A DNA stretch of 64,000 nt from Mycolicibacterium rufum (GCF_022374875.2 NZ_CP092427.2:3534001-3598000); one strand, 5' to 3'; numbered from the stretch's first letter, positions 9,382 to 19,030 are shown. Numbers and translations: made by a program. Notes: a model not told the origin generated them from the sequence alone.

Positions 9382-10253
9382 CGATCCAGCACCAGCCAGC
9401 CGCCGTGAAAGGCGTAGGTGTGGGCGGTGATTCCCGCATGCCGGCCTGTCAGCTCGTCGGCCAGCCGCTGTAGCCGCAGTAGGTCGAACCGCTGGACGTG
9501 GCCGTAGCAGTCCCGCGGTTGCTCCTCGAACGGCACCGCGACGACGACGCGGCGGCGGGCCAGCCGCAGCGCCTCGTCGAGCACCGCGTGCAGCGCGTCG
9601 GTCGGCAGATGCTCGATCAGGTGCAGCGCGGTCACGGTGTCGGCGCTGCCGTCGGGCAACACGACGTCGGTGGCATCGCACGCCAGCGTCGCCACCGGGC
9701 GGCACAGCCGGGTACTCACCCGGTCCAGCAGCCCCATCGCCGAGGGGCTCAGATCGGTGGCCAGGACGTCGTGTCCGAGCGCGGCCATCCGCAGCGGGAA
9801 GAACCCGAAGCACGAGCCGAGATCGATCAGACGCGGCCCGCGGACCTGCGCGGCCGCCTCGGCGTGGATCGGGGCGAAGGCCGCGTCACCGTGCTCGAGA
9901 GCGGCCAGCGAGTTGCGGTAGAACCGCAGCCAGGAGGACAACCCGCCGTCGACGGTGGAGCGGACCACACCGGTGAACACGAGCTCGAACTCGGACTGCC
10001 CGCGCAGTACGCCGGTGTCGACCAGGTGTTCGGTCAGCAGCAGCGTGAGCGCGTCGGACAGCTCACCGGGCGTCAGGTCGTGCTCCACGGTGAGCCACGC
10101 GCCGCGCCGGTGCACACAGAACCGGGGGGTGCACACGGTCGCGACGGCCGGGTGCGGCCGGTGCGGGCCGTGCCGGCGGGTGACCTGGACGCCGTGGCCG
10201 CTCCAGCGTCCGCGCGGGCACGGGGCGAGCGGATCGAGCAGGGCTGCTTGCAT
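9378..10253 (-). CDS. mftM: Mycofactocin oligosaccharide methyltransferase MftM
   Basis: A 291-residue class I SAM-dependent methyltransferase. SAM motif I is in LIDLGSCFGFFPLRMA (about residues 140-155) followed by the acidic ATDLS, and the post-I block DATDVVLPDGSADTVTALHLIEHLP is typical of the fold. The overall sequence matches my memory of MftM, the enzyme that methylates a glucose in the mycofactocin glycan and lies outside the main mft cluster in M. smegmatis, next to this same kinase/regulator pair. The N-terminal 55 residues are His/Arg/Pro-rich. The start is an ATG without a clear ribosome-binding site. It is convergent with the response regulator and divergent from the MftD-like gene. 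Confidence 0.75.
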   Translation of the reverse strand: MQAALLDPLAPCPRGRWSGHGVQVTRRHGPHRPHPAVATVCTPRFCVHRRGAWLTVEHDLTPGELSDALTLLLTEHLVDTGVLRGQSEFELVFTGVVRSTVDGGLSSWLRFYRNSLAALEHGDAAFAPIHAEAAAQVRGPRLIDLGSCFGFFPLRMAALGHDVLATDLSPSAMGLLDRVSTRLCRPVATLACDATDVVLPDGSADTVTALHLIEHLPTDALHAVLDEALRLARRRVVVAVPFEEQPRDCYGHVQRFDLLRLQRLADELTGRHAGITAHTYAFHGGWLVLDR

Positions 10254-10408
10254 ATTCGTCGACGTTAGGGCCCGGGCGGGGGCCTCCGCGTGCCCCGAAC
10301 GGGTGCGATACCGGGCCCGCCCGGATGGGTGCCGACTGCCCGATCGGCGAGTTCTGCAGCGCGGTGGCCGGTTTTACCGTGGAGACACCGTGGAAGAGGG
10401 AGACACCA

Positions 10409-11575
10409 ATGGCCACCTGGTTCGAGACCGTCGCCGAAGCTCAGCTGCGTGCCCGAAAGCGGCTGCCGCCCAGCGTCTACAGCGCGCTGGTCGCCGGATC
10501 GGAGAAGGGCCTCACCGTCGCCGACAACATCTCGGCGTTCGCCGAGCTCGGCTTCGCACCCCACGTCGCCGGACTGTCCGGTAAGCGGGACATGGCGACG
10601 ACGGTGATGGGGCAGGCGATCTCGCTGCCGGTGCTGATCTCCCCGACCGGTGTGCAGGCCGTGCACCCCGACGGCGAAGTGGCGGTGGCGCGCGCCGCCG
10701 CGGCCCGTGGCACCGCGATCGGCCTGTCGTCGTTCGCCAGCAAGCCCGTCGAGGAGGTGGCGCAGGCCAACCCGGCGACGTTCTTCCAGATGTACTGGAC
10801 CGGTGGCCGGGACACGCTGGCGGCCCGGATGGAGCGGGCCCGGCGCGCCGGCGCCGTCGGGCTGATCATCACCACCGACTGGTCGTTCTCCAACGGCCGC
10901 GACTGGGGCAGCCCCGCCATCCCCGAGCGGATGGACCTCAAAGCCATGCTGCGCTTCGCGCCGGAGGGGATCCGCAGACCGCGTTGGCTTCTCGAGTTCG
11001 CCAAGACGGGTCGGGTGCCGGACCTGACCGCGCCCAACCTCGCCGACGGCGGCGCGGCCCCGACGTTCTTCGGCGCCTACGGCGAGTGGATGCAGACCCC
11101 GCTGCCGACGTGGGAGGACATCGCGTGGCTGCGGGAACAGTGGGGCGGGCCGTTCATGCTCAAGGGCGTGATGCGCGTCGACGACGCGCGCCGGGCCGTC
11201 GACGCCGGGGTCACCGCGATCTCGGTGTCCAACCACGGCGGCAACAACCTCGACGGTACGCCCGCACCGATCCGTGCGCTGCCCGCGATCGCCGAGGCCG
11301 TCGGCGATCAGGTCGAGATCGTGCTCGACGGCGGCATCCGGCGCGGCTCCGACGTCGTCAAGGCCGTCGCCCTCGGCGCCCGCGCCGTGATGATCGGCCG
11401 CGCCTACCTGTGGGGCCTGGCCGCGGGCGGTCAGGCCGGCGTCGAGAACGTGCTCGACATCCTGCGCGGCGGTATCGATTCCGCGCTGCTGGGGCTCGGG
11501 TTGTCCTCGATCCAGGAACTCGACGCGACGAATCTGGTTGTTCCCGAGGGGTTCCGACGCGACCTGGGGGTCTAG
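10409..11575 (+). CDS. FMN-dependent alpha-hydroxy-acid dehydrogenase, MftD-like (pre-mycofactocin synthase family)
   Basis: A 388-residue FMN alpha-hydroxy-acid oxidase/dehydrogenase. The catalytic block SVSNHGGNNLDGTPAPIRALP (His about residue 275) and the FMN phosphate loop VLDGGIRRGSDVVKA are intact. The N-terminus (WFETVAEAQ) and the body resemble M. tuberculosis LldD1/MftD (Rv0694) much more than lactate dehydrogenases. MftD oxidatively deaminates the peptide-derived precursor to pre-mycofactocin. The ATG has GAGGGAGA upstream at good spacing. It is divergent from mftM across 155 bp. No other mft gene is in the window, so this may be a second copy, a relocated mftD or a relative with another substrate. 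Confidence 0.72.
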   Translation: MATWFETVAEAQLRARKRLPPSVYSALVAGSEKGLTVADNISAFAELGFAPHVAGLSGKRDMATTVMGQAISLPVLISPTGVQAVHPDGEVAVARAAAARGTAIGLSSFASKPVEEVAQANPATFFQMYWTGGRDTLAARMERARRAGAVGLIITTDWSFSNGRDWGSPAIPERMDLKAMLRFAPEGIRRPRWLLEFAKTGRVPDLTAPNLADGGAAPTFFGAYGEWMQTPLPTWEDIAWLREQWGGPFMLKGVMRVDDARRAVDAGVTAISVSNHGGNNLDGTPAPIRALPAIAEAVGDQVEIVLDGGIRRGSDVVKAVALGARAVMIGRAYLWGLAAGGQAGVENVLDILRGGIDSALLGLGLSSIQELDATNLVVPEGFRRDLGV

Positions 11576-11997
11576 GCGCGCACCACCACCAGCGTCGCCC
11601 GGTAGTCCCCGAACGGGATCGGCTGCTGCGGGGACTGCGGATACGGGTCCAACGCCTGCAGCGTGATCTCGTAGTCGCCTGCCCGCGCCGAGGTCACTGT
11701 CATCCGGGGCGCAGGGTTGGTGTTGAACTCCACCCTGCTCGGTGCGAGGCCAACAGGCTGGGCAACGATCGTGATCCGGGCCTGGCCCGTCCAGAAGCAC
11801 TCGACATGTGCCGGGCACCTGGAGTCCTCGAGCACCTCGGCGAAGCGCACCGTCAGGCCGCCGCCGAGGAGATCCGCCTGCTCTCCGCCGCCGAGGACGA
11901 ACGGCTGCTGCAGCACGAACGGCGGCGAATCAGCCTGCGCCGCGGGGCAGCTCGCGAGCGACAGGACAGCGACGACCGCAACGGACCAGACTCTCAT
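11572..11997 (-). CDS. Putative secreted lipoprotein, unknown function
   Basis: A 141-residue protein. Its start (MRVWSVAVVAVLSLASC) has a short positive N-region, a hydrophobic stretch and a lipobox LASC ending at Cys17, so lipidation and outer-face anchoring are likely; cleavage after AQA (about residue 22) is the alternative. The mature part is beta-rich in appearance, with alternating hydrophobic residues and two cysteines (SRCPAHVECFWTGQ) that could form a disulfide. I do not recognise a family. Its ATG shares one base with the stop of the ligase upstream, so the two genes form one transcriptional unit. Its stop overlaps that of the MftD-like gene. Confidence 0.7.
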   Translation of the reverse strand: MRVWSVAVVAVLSLASCPAAQADSPPFVLQQPFVLGGGEQADLLGGGLTVRFAEVLEDSRCPAHVECFWTGQARITIVAQPVGLAPSRVEFNTNPAPRMTVTSARAGDYEITLQALDPYPQSPQQPIPFGDYRATLVVVRA

Positions 11998-13481
11998 CAC
12001 GGATCCGGCCAGGTGTGCACCGGCTCGTTGGTGTGCATGTGATCGCAGTACAGCCGCAGCATCTCGGCCAGCGCCGCGGGCCGGCTCATGCCCCGTTCCT
12101 GCAGTGCCGCCACCGCCGACGCCTGCCACACCGCGCCGTTGCGGCCCGACTTCGCGCGGCCCTCGATCACCCCGAGGTACCGGTCGCGCACCTCGGCGGA
12201 GACCTCCCATCGGCGCAGCCCCTCGTCGGCCATCGGGAGCAGTTGGCGCAGCACGAGTTCGTCGGGCGTCACCTCGCCCACCCCCGGCCAGTACAGCCGG
12301 GCGTCCATGCCCTGTTGGGCGGCCGACTCGAAATTCGACCGCGCCGCAGCGAAACTCAGCTTCGTCCACAGCGGTCTGTCCTCCTCGGACAGGGTCCGCA
12401 GCGTGCCGTAGTAGAACGCCGCGTTGGCCATCATGTCGACCACGGTCGGACCGGCGGGCAGCACCCGGTTCTCCACCCGCAGGTGCGGCCGGCCGCCGAC
12501 GACGTCGTACACCGGCCGGTTCCAGCGGTAGATGGTGCCGTTGTGCAGCCGCAGTTCCGACAGCGTCGGGGTGCGACCGGCGGCGAGTTCGGCGACCGGG
12601 TCCTCGTCGGACAGCTCGGGCAGCAGCGACGGGAAGTAGCGGACGTTCTCCTCGAACAGGTCGAAGATCGACGTGATCCACCGCTCCCCGAACCACACCC
12701 GTGGCCGAACCCCCTGCGTCTTCAGTTCGTCCGGCCGGGTGTCGGTGGCCTGGGCGAACAGCTCGATGCGGGTCTCGGCCCACAGGTGGTGGCCGAAGAA
12801 GAACGGCGAGTTGGCGCCGAGCGCCAACTGCGGCCCGGCCAGCACCTGGGCGGCGTTCCAGTTGTTCGCGAAGTCGCCCGGGGAGACCTGCAGGTGCAAT
12901 TGCATGCTGGTACAGGCGGATTCGGGCGCGATGGAGGCGGTCTGCAGGCTCAGCCGTTCCGGGCCTGCGATGTCGATGTCGATGTCCTCGCCGCGTGCGG
13001 TGAAGATCGAGTCGTTGAGTGCCTGGTAGCGCACCGACTCGCTCATCCAATGCCCCGACAGGTGCTGAGGCATCAGTGTCGGCAGGATCCCGATCATCAC
13101 GATGTGCGAGCCGTCGGTGTTGGCCTTGTCCTCCGCGGCGTTCAGGCTGGTGCGGACCTCGGCTTCGAGGTCGAGCGCCGCACGGCCCGGCAGCCGGCGC
13201 GGCGGCACGTTGAACTCGATGTTGTAGGCGCCCAACTCGGTCTGGTACGCCGGGTCGGCGATCGCGGCGAGCACCTCGGAGTTGTTCATCGCCGGCTGAT
13301 AGTCGGCGTCGACGAGGTTGCACTCGATCTCCATGCCCGTCAGCGGCTTCTCGAAGTCGAAGCTCGACTGCGCCAGCATCGTCTCGAACACGTCGAGACA
13401 CAGCTGCACCTTGCGCCGGTACTCGCGCCGCTGCGCCCGAGTGAACTCGGTCTGCTTCAGTTCCTCGCCCACGACAGCCAT
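11997..13481 (-). CDS. Glutamate-cysteine ligase-like ATP-dependent carboxylate-amine ligase (GCS2 family)
   Basis: A 494-residue protein of the GCS2 glutamate-cysteine ligase superfamily, which joins an amino acid to a carboxylate using ATP. The conserved N-terminal glutamate motif TGMEIECNLVD is at about residues 38-48, and the central LRVENRVLPAGPTVVDMMANAAF matches the substrate/ATP-binding part of the fold. Mycobacteria make mycothiol and ergothioneine rather than glutathione; gamma-glutamylcysteine is needed for ergothioneine and is made by EgtA. Whether this enzyme supplies that product or ligates other substrates cannot be decided here. The ATG is chosen because upstream codons are unconserved. 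It overlaps the lipoprotein start by one base and is divergent from the EmbR-like gene. Confidence 0.78.
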   Translation of the reverse strand: MAVVGEELKQTEFTRAQRREYRRKVQLCLDVFETMLAQSSFDFEKPLTGMEIECNLVDADYQPAMNNSEVLAAIADPAYQTELGAYNIEFNVPPRRLPGRAALDLEAEVRTSLNAAEDKANTDGSHIVMIGILPTLMPQHLSGHWMSESVRYQALNDSIFTARGEDIDIDIAGPERLSLQTASIAPESACTSMQLHLQVSPGDFANNWNAAQVLAGPQLALGANSPFFFGHHLWAETRIELFAQATDTRPDELKTQGVRPRVWFGERWITSIFDLFEENVRYFPSLLPELSDEDPVAELAAGRTPTLSELRLHNGTIYRWNRPVYDVVGGRPHLRVENRVLPAGPTVVDMMANAAFYYGTLRTLSEEDRPLWTKLSFAAARSNFESAAQQGMDARLYWPGVGEVTPDELVLRQLLPMADEGLRRWEVSAEVRDRYLGVIEGRAKSGRNGAVWQASAVAALQERGMSRPAALAEMLRLYCDHMHTNEPVHTWPDP

Positions 13482-13583
13482 TAGACGCCATCGCGGGGCC
13501 CGGGCGGGCCAGTTGCGCGGTGCGGCCTTCTCCACCGCCGGTACAGTCACGGTCATCACCGTGGGGGGAGGGTGCAGCGGCCG

Positions 13584-14720
13584 ATGGCGTCGAGTCCCAC
13601 GTTCCTGCTGCTCGGACCCTTCCGGATGACGGTCGGGGACGCCCCCGTCACGTTGGGCACCCCCAAACAGCGGGCGGTGCTCGCGGCGCTGGTGCTGCAC
13701 CGCAACCGGCCGGTCGCCACCGACGCGCTGATCGACGCCGTCTGGGGTGAGGGTGCCCCGCCCGAGGCGCGAGCCAGCCTGCACGCCTACGTGTCGAACC
13801 TGCGCCGGCTCATCCGCACCGCAGGCGCCGACGACCGCCGGCTGCTGGAGAAGGCGTCGCCCGGCTACCGGCTCACCATCGCCGACGACGCCGTCGACCT
13901 GGGTCGGTTCGTCACCGCCAGAACCGCCGGGCTCGAGGCCGCGGCGGCGGGCCGCTTCGCCGAGGCGAGCCGGCACCTGTCGGCCGCGCTGTCGCAGTGG
14001 CAGGGTGCGTTCCTCGAGGACCTGTCCGGCTTCGCGTTCGTCGAGAACCACGCCGTCGCGCTCGACGAGGACCGCATCTCCGCGCACACGGTGTGGGCCC
14101 AGGCCGAGATCGCGTGCGGGCGCGCCGCGTCGGTGATCGGCGAGCTGGAGGACCTCGTCGCCCGGTATCCGTACCGGGAACCGTTGTGGGAGCAGCTGAT
14201 GAGCGCCTACTACCTCGAGCGCCGGCAGTCCGACGCGCTCGAGGCCTACCGCCGCGTCCAGACGGTGCTCGCCGACGACCTCGGCATCGACCCCGCCCCG
14301 GCGCTGCGGGACCTGCACGAACGGATCCTGCGTCAGGAGCCGCTGAACATCGAGGGCGCGGCCCGTAAGACCGCCGCCGACACGATGATCGCGACCGTCA
14401 ATCGGATGGCGCTGCCCGCGACCAGCCGACCGGCGCGCCTGCGCTCGGCCACCGGGACGGCGTATCCCGTCGCCGACACCGTCACCCGCATCGGTCGCCA
14501 GTCCGACAACGACATCGTGCTCGCCGATCCCCGGGTGAGCAGGTATCACGCCGTCATCGTCGGCTCGGGACCCGGTCACGTGATCATCGACGCCGACTCG
14601 GCCAACGGTGTCTTCCTGTCGGGCAGGCGGATCGACGGCAGCGCGGCGCTGTCCGACGGCGACGCGATCACGATCGGTGACGGCGTGTTCGTCTTCGAGA
14701 TCGACGACGCCGCCGGGTAG
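13584..14720 (+). CDS. EmbR-like transcriptional regulator (winged helix + BTAD + FHA)
   Basis: A 378-residue regulator of the SARP/AfsR class resembling mycobacterial EmbR throughout. Order: winged-helix OmpR-type domain (about 1-95), bacterial transcriptional activation domain (about 100-245), linker, and a C-terminal FHA domain (about 280-375) with the phosphothreonine-binding signature RIGRQSDND and RVSRYH, then SANGVFL. EmbR activates embCAB after phosphorylation by the kinase PknH. Here a Ser/Thr kinase gene lies convergently downstream, across a strong hairpin. ATG 13584 is preferred; a GGGGGGAGG sequence lies 12 bases upstream, and GTG 13572 would add four residues but sits directly on that sequence. 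Confidence 0.85.
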   Translation: MASSPTFLLLGPFRMTVGDAPVTLGTPKQRAVLAALVLHRNRPVATDALIDAVWGEGAPPEARASLHAYVSNLRRLIRTAGADDRRLLEKASPGYRLTIADDAVDLGRFVTARTAGLEAAAAGRFAEASRHLSAALSQWQGAFLEDLSGFAFVENHAVALDEDRISAHTVWAQAEIACGRAASVIGELEDLVARYPYREPLWEQLMSAYYLERRQSDALEAYRRVQTVLADDLGIDPAPALRDLHERILRQEPLNIEGAARKTAADTMIATVNRMALPATSRPARLRSATGTAYPVADTVTRIGRQSDNDIVLADPRVSRYHAVIVGSGPGHVIIDADSANGVFLSGRRIDGSAALSDGDAITIGDGVFVFEIDDAAG

Positions 14721-14879
14721 TGCCGCGCGCCGATCGGCCGGTCCAAGAAACTTCCAAGGTCAACGAGTCAGGGTGGGTTTCACTCACCGCGGACGACGGG
14801 ACCCGGCCGACCGGGGGACGGACCGGCCCGGAAGCCCGGCGAGTGAGGTCGGTGATGCGAGGGGGCTCACCCGACCGAA

Positions 14880-14922
14880 GGTCAAGCCCAGGATCGTGGT
14901 GATCACGCTCCTGGGCTTGACC
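14880..14922. terminator. Bidirectional hairpin between embR-like gene and kinase gene
   Basis: Perfect 14 bp inverted repeat (GGTCAAGCCCAGGA at 14880-14893 with its complement at 14909-14922), extended inward by CGTG/CACG after one mismatch and closed by a 5-base loop. No T-run follows on either strand. The TGA of the kinase gene (14905-14903) lies in the loop and inner stem, so the hairpin overlaps the last codons of that gene. It sits at the convergent junction, where a terminator for both transcripts is expected. Confidence 0.7.
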
Positions 14923-17900
14923 ACCCCAGGAGGGAGCGGGCGTGCACCACGTCGGGCAGCGCGCAGTCCGGAGGCAGCCGCGACAGCGCGTCGGCGAGGG
15001 CGCCGCGGGCGTCGTCGCCGCGCAGCACGACGTCGTCGCAGGCGGCGCGCACCTCGAACAGCGGCGCCCCCTGGTGGCGGGCCAGCGCCACGGCGACGCC
15101 GAGATCGGCGGCCCGGGTGTCCGGATCGTGGTGCGTGCGGGCCCGGGCCCGCAGCAACTCGGCGTCGAAGAAGTGCATGTCGGTGTCGTCGGCGATGCGC
15201 AGAGCGGTGTCGATCCGCGCCCGCGCCTCGCCCAGACGGCCCGCCGCGATGAGCAACTGGCTCAGCACGCAGTCGTACTGGGTCTGATAGGCGAACAAGC
15301 CCAGGGACCGCCAGAAGTCGGTGAACTGGGTGAGCAGGTCGATCTGGGCGCCGAGTCGATCCGGATCGGCCTGCTCGGCGCGCATCGCGATGTCCGCGTC
15401 GACGGTGGCCTGCCCCAGCGTGGAGCCCAGCGCGTGCCAGAAGTCGATGCCGTACCGCTCGGCCCGCTCGACCATGTCGGCCACCACGCCGCGGGCCCGG
15501 TCGAGCTGGCCGCACTCGCGGCGCAACCACACCTCGATGTGGCTCGCGTACGCCTGGTTGTACGGACCCCAGGGGAACGCGAGCTCGTCGCCGCGATCCA
15601 TCGCCCTGGCCATCGCCGCGTCGGCGGCCGCCTGGTCGCCGTGCAGGATGTGCCACATCGACAGGTGCTCGTAGGCGAGCGCGACGACATCCCACGGGAT
15701 GAACCACAGCTCCTGCATGCTGTTCTGGCCCTCGTCGTCGAAGCCGGCGCTGGCCTCCTCGAAATACCCTCGCGCCCGGCTGAACTCGCCGCGCAGGAAC
15801 GTCACCATGCCCTGCACGCACGCGATCGCCGGGCTCCACACCCGCCGCTGCTCGTCGGGCTTGGCCTGCATGGCCTCGGCCAGCTGGTTGGCCCGGCGCA
15901 GATCCGACTTGTTGATGTAGTAGCTGCTGACGGCCAGCAGCGTGCCGAACACCTGATCGTCGTGCAGATCGGAGCCCACGATCTGCAGACATCGCTCCAG
16001 ATCCGCTGCCACCGAGGGACTCTGATATCCCTCGGAGGTCGAGGTGAGGAAGCCCCGCTCGAGCCGGGGCTCGATCTCGAGGCGGTCGCGGTCGCGCCCG
16101 GGCGGGCAGAGCTCGAGTTGCGTCAGCGACCGGGTGAGGTACGTGCGCGCCTCCTCCAGCGCGCCGCGGCGTCGCGCGTCGGCCGAAGCCTGCCGGTAGG
16201 CCGCCGCGGCGTCGGCGTGCCGCTCGGCATGCTCGTAATGTGCTGCCACCAGCCGCCAATCGGGCTCCCCGGCGGCGCCACCGACCAGCACGTCGGCGGT
16301 CTTGCCGTGCAGGGTGCGGCGCACACTGGGCGGTGCAAGCTCCGCGGCCACCTCGCGCAGCAGCTCGTGCCGGAACTTCCAGGCATCACGCCCGTGCGGC
16401 TCGAAGACCTTGGCGTCCTCGAGCTCGTCGATGACGTCGTCGACCGCGTCCTCGCTCAGCGAGGACACGGCGATCAGCAGCGCGCGGTCCACGTGCCGGC
16501 CGATCACGGCCGCCGCGGACACCACCGGCACCACGTCGGGGACGGCCAGCAGGCGCGCGAACAGCGGTTCGTAGAGGGAGTCGGGCACCGTCGAGTGGTG
16601 CACGTCGGTGCCCGGATCGAGTCCGTTGACCACCTGCTCGATGTAGAACGGCACGCCGCCGCAGCGCTGCCGGACCGCGGCGCACTGCTCGGGCGCCACC
16701 CGCGGATCCAGGGCGAGCACCAACTCGTCGGTCTGTTCGTCGGTCAGCGGGCTCAGGTCGAAGACCTTGGCGGGCCACCGGTCGGAGAGCCAGTTGCCGT
16801 CGCGGCCGGTGATCACCGCCAGGAGCCGGCCCTCGGTCGCGCCCAGCAGCGCGCCCACCAGTTCCAGCGTCGAGCCGTCGAACCAGTGCGCGTCCTCGGC
16901 CAACAGCAGCCCGGGCGCATCGCCGAACGCGGTCAGCAGGTACGTCTTCACCGCGGCGGCGATCAGCTCCTGCAGCTTACGGCCCTCGGCCCGCGGGGTC
17001 TCATACCCCAGCGATGCGTCGAGGCCGAGAATCGGTGCCAGCAAGGGGATCTCGGTCTGTGGGTCGAGGCCCAGCCCGGCGACCTCGGCTTCGAGCAGCT
17101 GTAGCCGGCGCACCGGTTCGGTGAGCCGGGTGATGCCGGCGCGGCGCTCCAGCAGGAGCCGGACCGGGTGCAGGCCGACGTCGGCGTGCACCGGTGAGCC
17201 GACGAGTTCGAGCACGGTGCCGCCGTCGCGCTGCACGAGTTCGGTGGCCGCCGCCGCCAGCCGGCTCTTGCCGATGCCCGCCTCACCGCGCAGCACCACG
17301 GCAGGCACCGTCAGGGTGCCTGCCTTGGCCCGTCGCCAGCTCTTGTCGAGCCGCGCGAATTCGCGGTCGCGGCCGACGAGCGGACCCATCGGTGTCAGCC
17401 CGGCGTAAGCCCGCTCGCCGAGCACACGGAACGGGTTGACCACCTCGTGCGAGCCCGGCATGGCCACCGACGGCATCTTCTCCAGCTCGAAGGCGTTGCG
17501 GATCAACGGTTCCACCGAATGCGACACCGCCACCCCGCCCGTCGGGGCCAGCGCCGAGACCTCCGCGGCCTGCGTGACCGCCAGGCCGTACACGTCGTCC
17601 TGGTCGGTGTCGAGATAGACCGGGCCGCGGTGCACGCCGATCCGAACCGCGACCGTCGCCCCGAACCGGCGCTGAGCCTGCTCGCTGAGCCGTTCGATGT
17701 CGTGCGCGATGTCGAGCCCGGCCTGCACCGCGCGGTGCACGTCGTCTTCGTGGGCGTTGGGATAGCCGAACACCACCAGCAGACCGTCGGCCTTCGACGA
17801 CGCGACGTGGCCCTCGTAGTGCGCGGCGATCTGGCGGACCACGTCCCGGAACCGGCCGATCAGCAGCCGGTAGGTCTCGGGGTCCACCCGCAGCGCGAGG

Positions 17901-19030
17901 TCGGTGGCGTCGACGACGTCGGCGGACACGATGGTCAGCCGGCGAATCTCGCCCCGGTCGGTGGGGACCCGCAACAGGTCCTCGGCCTCGGGGTTGCGGT
18001 GGTCGACGGCGAGCACCTGATCGGCGAGCGCGGAGGCGACCGCCCGGTCTCCGCGGTTGATCGCGGCGACGGCCCGGTCGAGCAGGTCGTCGATGGAGTC
18101 GCCGGTCCGCGACAGCGGGGCATCGTCGACGGGCGGGCCCAGCAGCGTGGCGGCCGCCTCACCGGGCCCGGAGCCGTTGGCCGTCGGCGGTGCGGCGCCG
18201 ACGTGCTCGCGGCCCGCCGCGTCACCGAGCGCGGCGCGGGCGGCCAGCGCGAGTTCCCACGCGCTCTGGTAGCGCTCGCCGGGGTTCTTGGCCATCCCCT
18301 TGGCGATGACGGCGTCGAAGGCCGCCGGGATGTACGGGTCGACCTGCGACGGCAGCGGCGGTGGGGCGGTCAGATGGCCCATCATCTGTTCCTCGACACT
18401 GTGGCCGATGAACGGCGTTGTCGCGGTGAGACATTGGGCCAGCACGCAGGCCAGGGAGTAGACGTCGGAGCGGGCGTCGCTGACACCGTTGCGGAACCGC
18501 TCGGGTGCCATGTAGGGCAGCGTCCCGACCAGATGGGCGGAGTTGGTCAGGCCCGTGTCCTGCGACGCGCGGGCCACCCCGAAGTCGATCAGATACGCGA
18601 AGTCGTACCGGGCGATCAGGATGTTCGACGGCTTGACGTCGCGGTGCACCAGCCCGGCCTGGTGGGCGGCGTCGAGGGCCATCGCGATCTGTTCGACGAT
18701 CGCGACCGCGCGCGCCGGCACCAGCGGCCCGCCGTGCAGCAGCGTCTGCAGATCGCTGCCGTCGATGAGGCGCATGTCGACGTAGAGCCGCCCGTCGATC
18801 TCGCCGTAGTGGTGGATGGGGACGACGTGGGGTTCGTTGAGGCGGGCGGCCGCATGCGCCTCGCGGCGGAACCGCTGCAGATAGGTCTCGTCGGAAGCCC
18901 ACTGCTCGGGCAGCACCTTCAGGGCCACCACCCGGTCGGTCTCGGTGTCGTGGGCGCGCCAGACCTCGCCCATACCTCCGCGTCCGAGCACCTCGATCAA
19001 TCGATAGCGCCCGAAGGGAGTCCCCTCCAT
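14903..19030 (-). CDS. Ser/Thr protein kinase fused to class III cyclase-like, AAA ATPase and TPR regions
   Basis: A 1375-residue multidomain protein. Residues about 8-265 are a complete PknB-type kinase: GRGGMGEVW loop, ALKVL lysine, HRDVKPSN catalytic loop, DFGVARA and MAPERF. About 363-530 is a class III nucleotide cyclase homology domain ([14 protein letters not shown] and flanks). It keeps both metal aspartates (SADVV, KADGLL), but the transition-state Asn and Arg positions read Thr and Glu, so catalysis is doubtful. About 555-800 is an AAA/NB-ARC-like ATPase with Walker A GEAGIGKS. The rest is helical and TPR-like. ATG 19030 with GGGGGGAGG upstream is chosen; TTG 19057 also has AAGGAGG. 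It probably links a signal to phosphorylation of partners, perhaps the EmbR-like FHA protein nearby. Confidence 0.85.
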   Translation of the reverse strand: MEGTPFGRYRLIEVLGRGGMGEVWRAHDTETDRVVALKVLPEQWASDETYLQRFRREAHAAARLNEPHVVPIHHYGEIDGRLYVDMRLIDGSDLQTLLHGGPLVPARAVAIVEQIAMALDAAHQAGLVHRDVKPSNILIARYDFAYLIDFGVARASQDTGLTNSAHLVGTLPYMAPERFRNGVSDARSDVYSLACVLAQCLTATTPFIGHSVEEQMMGHLTAPPPLPSQVDPYIPAAFDAVIAKGMAKNPGERYQSAWELALAARAALGDAAGREHVGAAPPTANGSGPGEAAATLLGPPVDDAPLSRTGDSIDDLLDRAVAAINRGDRAVASALADQVLAVDHRNPEAEDLLRVPTDRGEIRRLTIVSADVVDATDLALRVDPETYRLLIGRFRDVVRQIAAHYEGHVASSKADGLLVVFGYPNAHEDDVHRAVQAGLDIAHDIERLSEQAQRRFGATVAVRIGVHRGPVYLDTDQDDVYGLAVTQAAEVSALAPTGGVAVSHSVEPLIRNAFELEKMPSVAMPGSHEVVNPFRVLGERAYAGLTPMGPLVGRDREFARLDKSWRRAKAGTLTVPAVVLRGEAGIGKSRLAAAATELVQRDGGTVLELVGSPVHADVGLHPVRLLLERRAGITRLTEPVRRLQLLEAEVAGLGLDPQTEIPLLAPILGLDASLGYETPRAEGRKLQELIAAAVKTYLLTAFGDAPGLLLAEDAHWFDGSTLELVGALLGATEGRLLAVITGRDGNWLSDRWPAKVFDLSPLTDEQTDELVLALDPRVAPEQCAAVRQRCGGVPFYIEQVVNGLDPGTDVHHSTVPDSLYEPLFARLLAVPDVVPVVSAAAVIGRHVDRALLIAVSSLSEDAVDDVIDELEDAKVFEPHGRDAWKFRHELLREVAAELAPPSVRRTLHGKTADVLVGGAAGEPDWRLVAAHYEHAERHADAAAAYRQASADARRRGALEEARTYLTRSLTQLELCPPGRDRDRLEIEPRLERGFLTSTSEGYQSPSVAADLERCLQIVGSDLHDDQVFGTLLAVSSYYINKSDLRRANQLAEAMQAKPDEQRRVWSPAIACVQGMVTFLRGEFSRARGYFEEASAGFDDEGQNSMQELWFIPWDVVALAYEHLSMWHILHGDQAAADAAMARAMDRGDELAFPWGPYNQAYASHIEVWLRRECGQLDRARGVVADMVERAERYGIDFWHALGSTLGQATVDADIAMRAEQADPDRLGAQIDLLTQFTDFWRSLGLFAYQTQYDCVLSQLLIAAGRLGEARARIDTALRIADDTDMHFFDAELLRARARTHHDPDTRAADLGVAVALARHQGAPLFEVRAACDDVVLRGDDARGALADALSRLPPDCALPDVVHARSLLGWSSPGA

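Noticed and set aside
14720..14902. A 60-codon frame directly after the embR-like gene
   Set aside because: No ribosome-binding site, Arg/Gly-rich, and it runs into the terminator hairpin.
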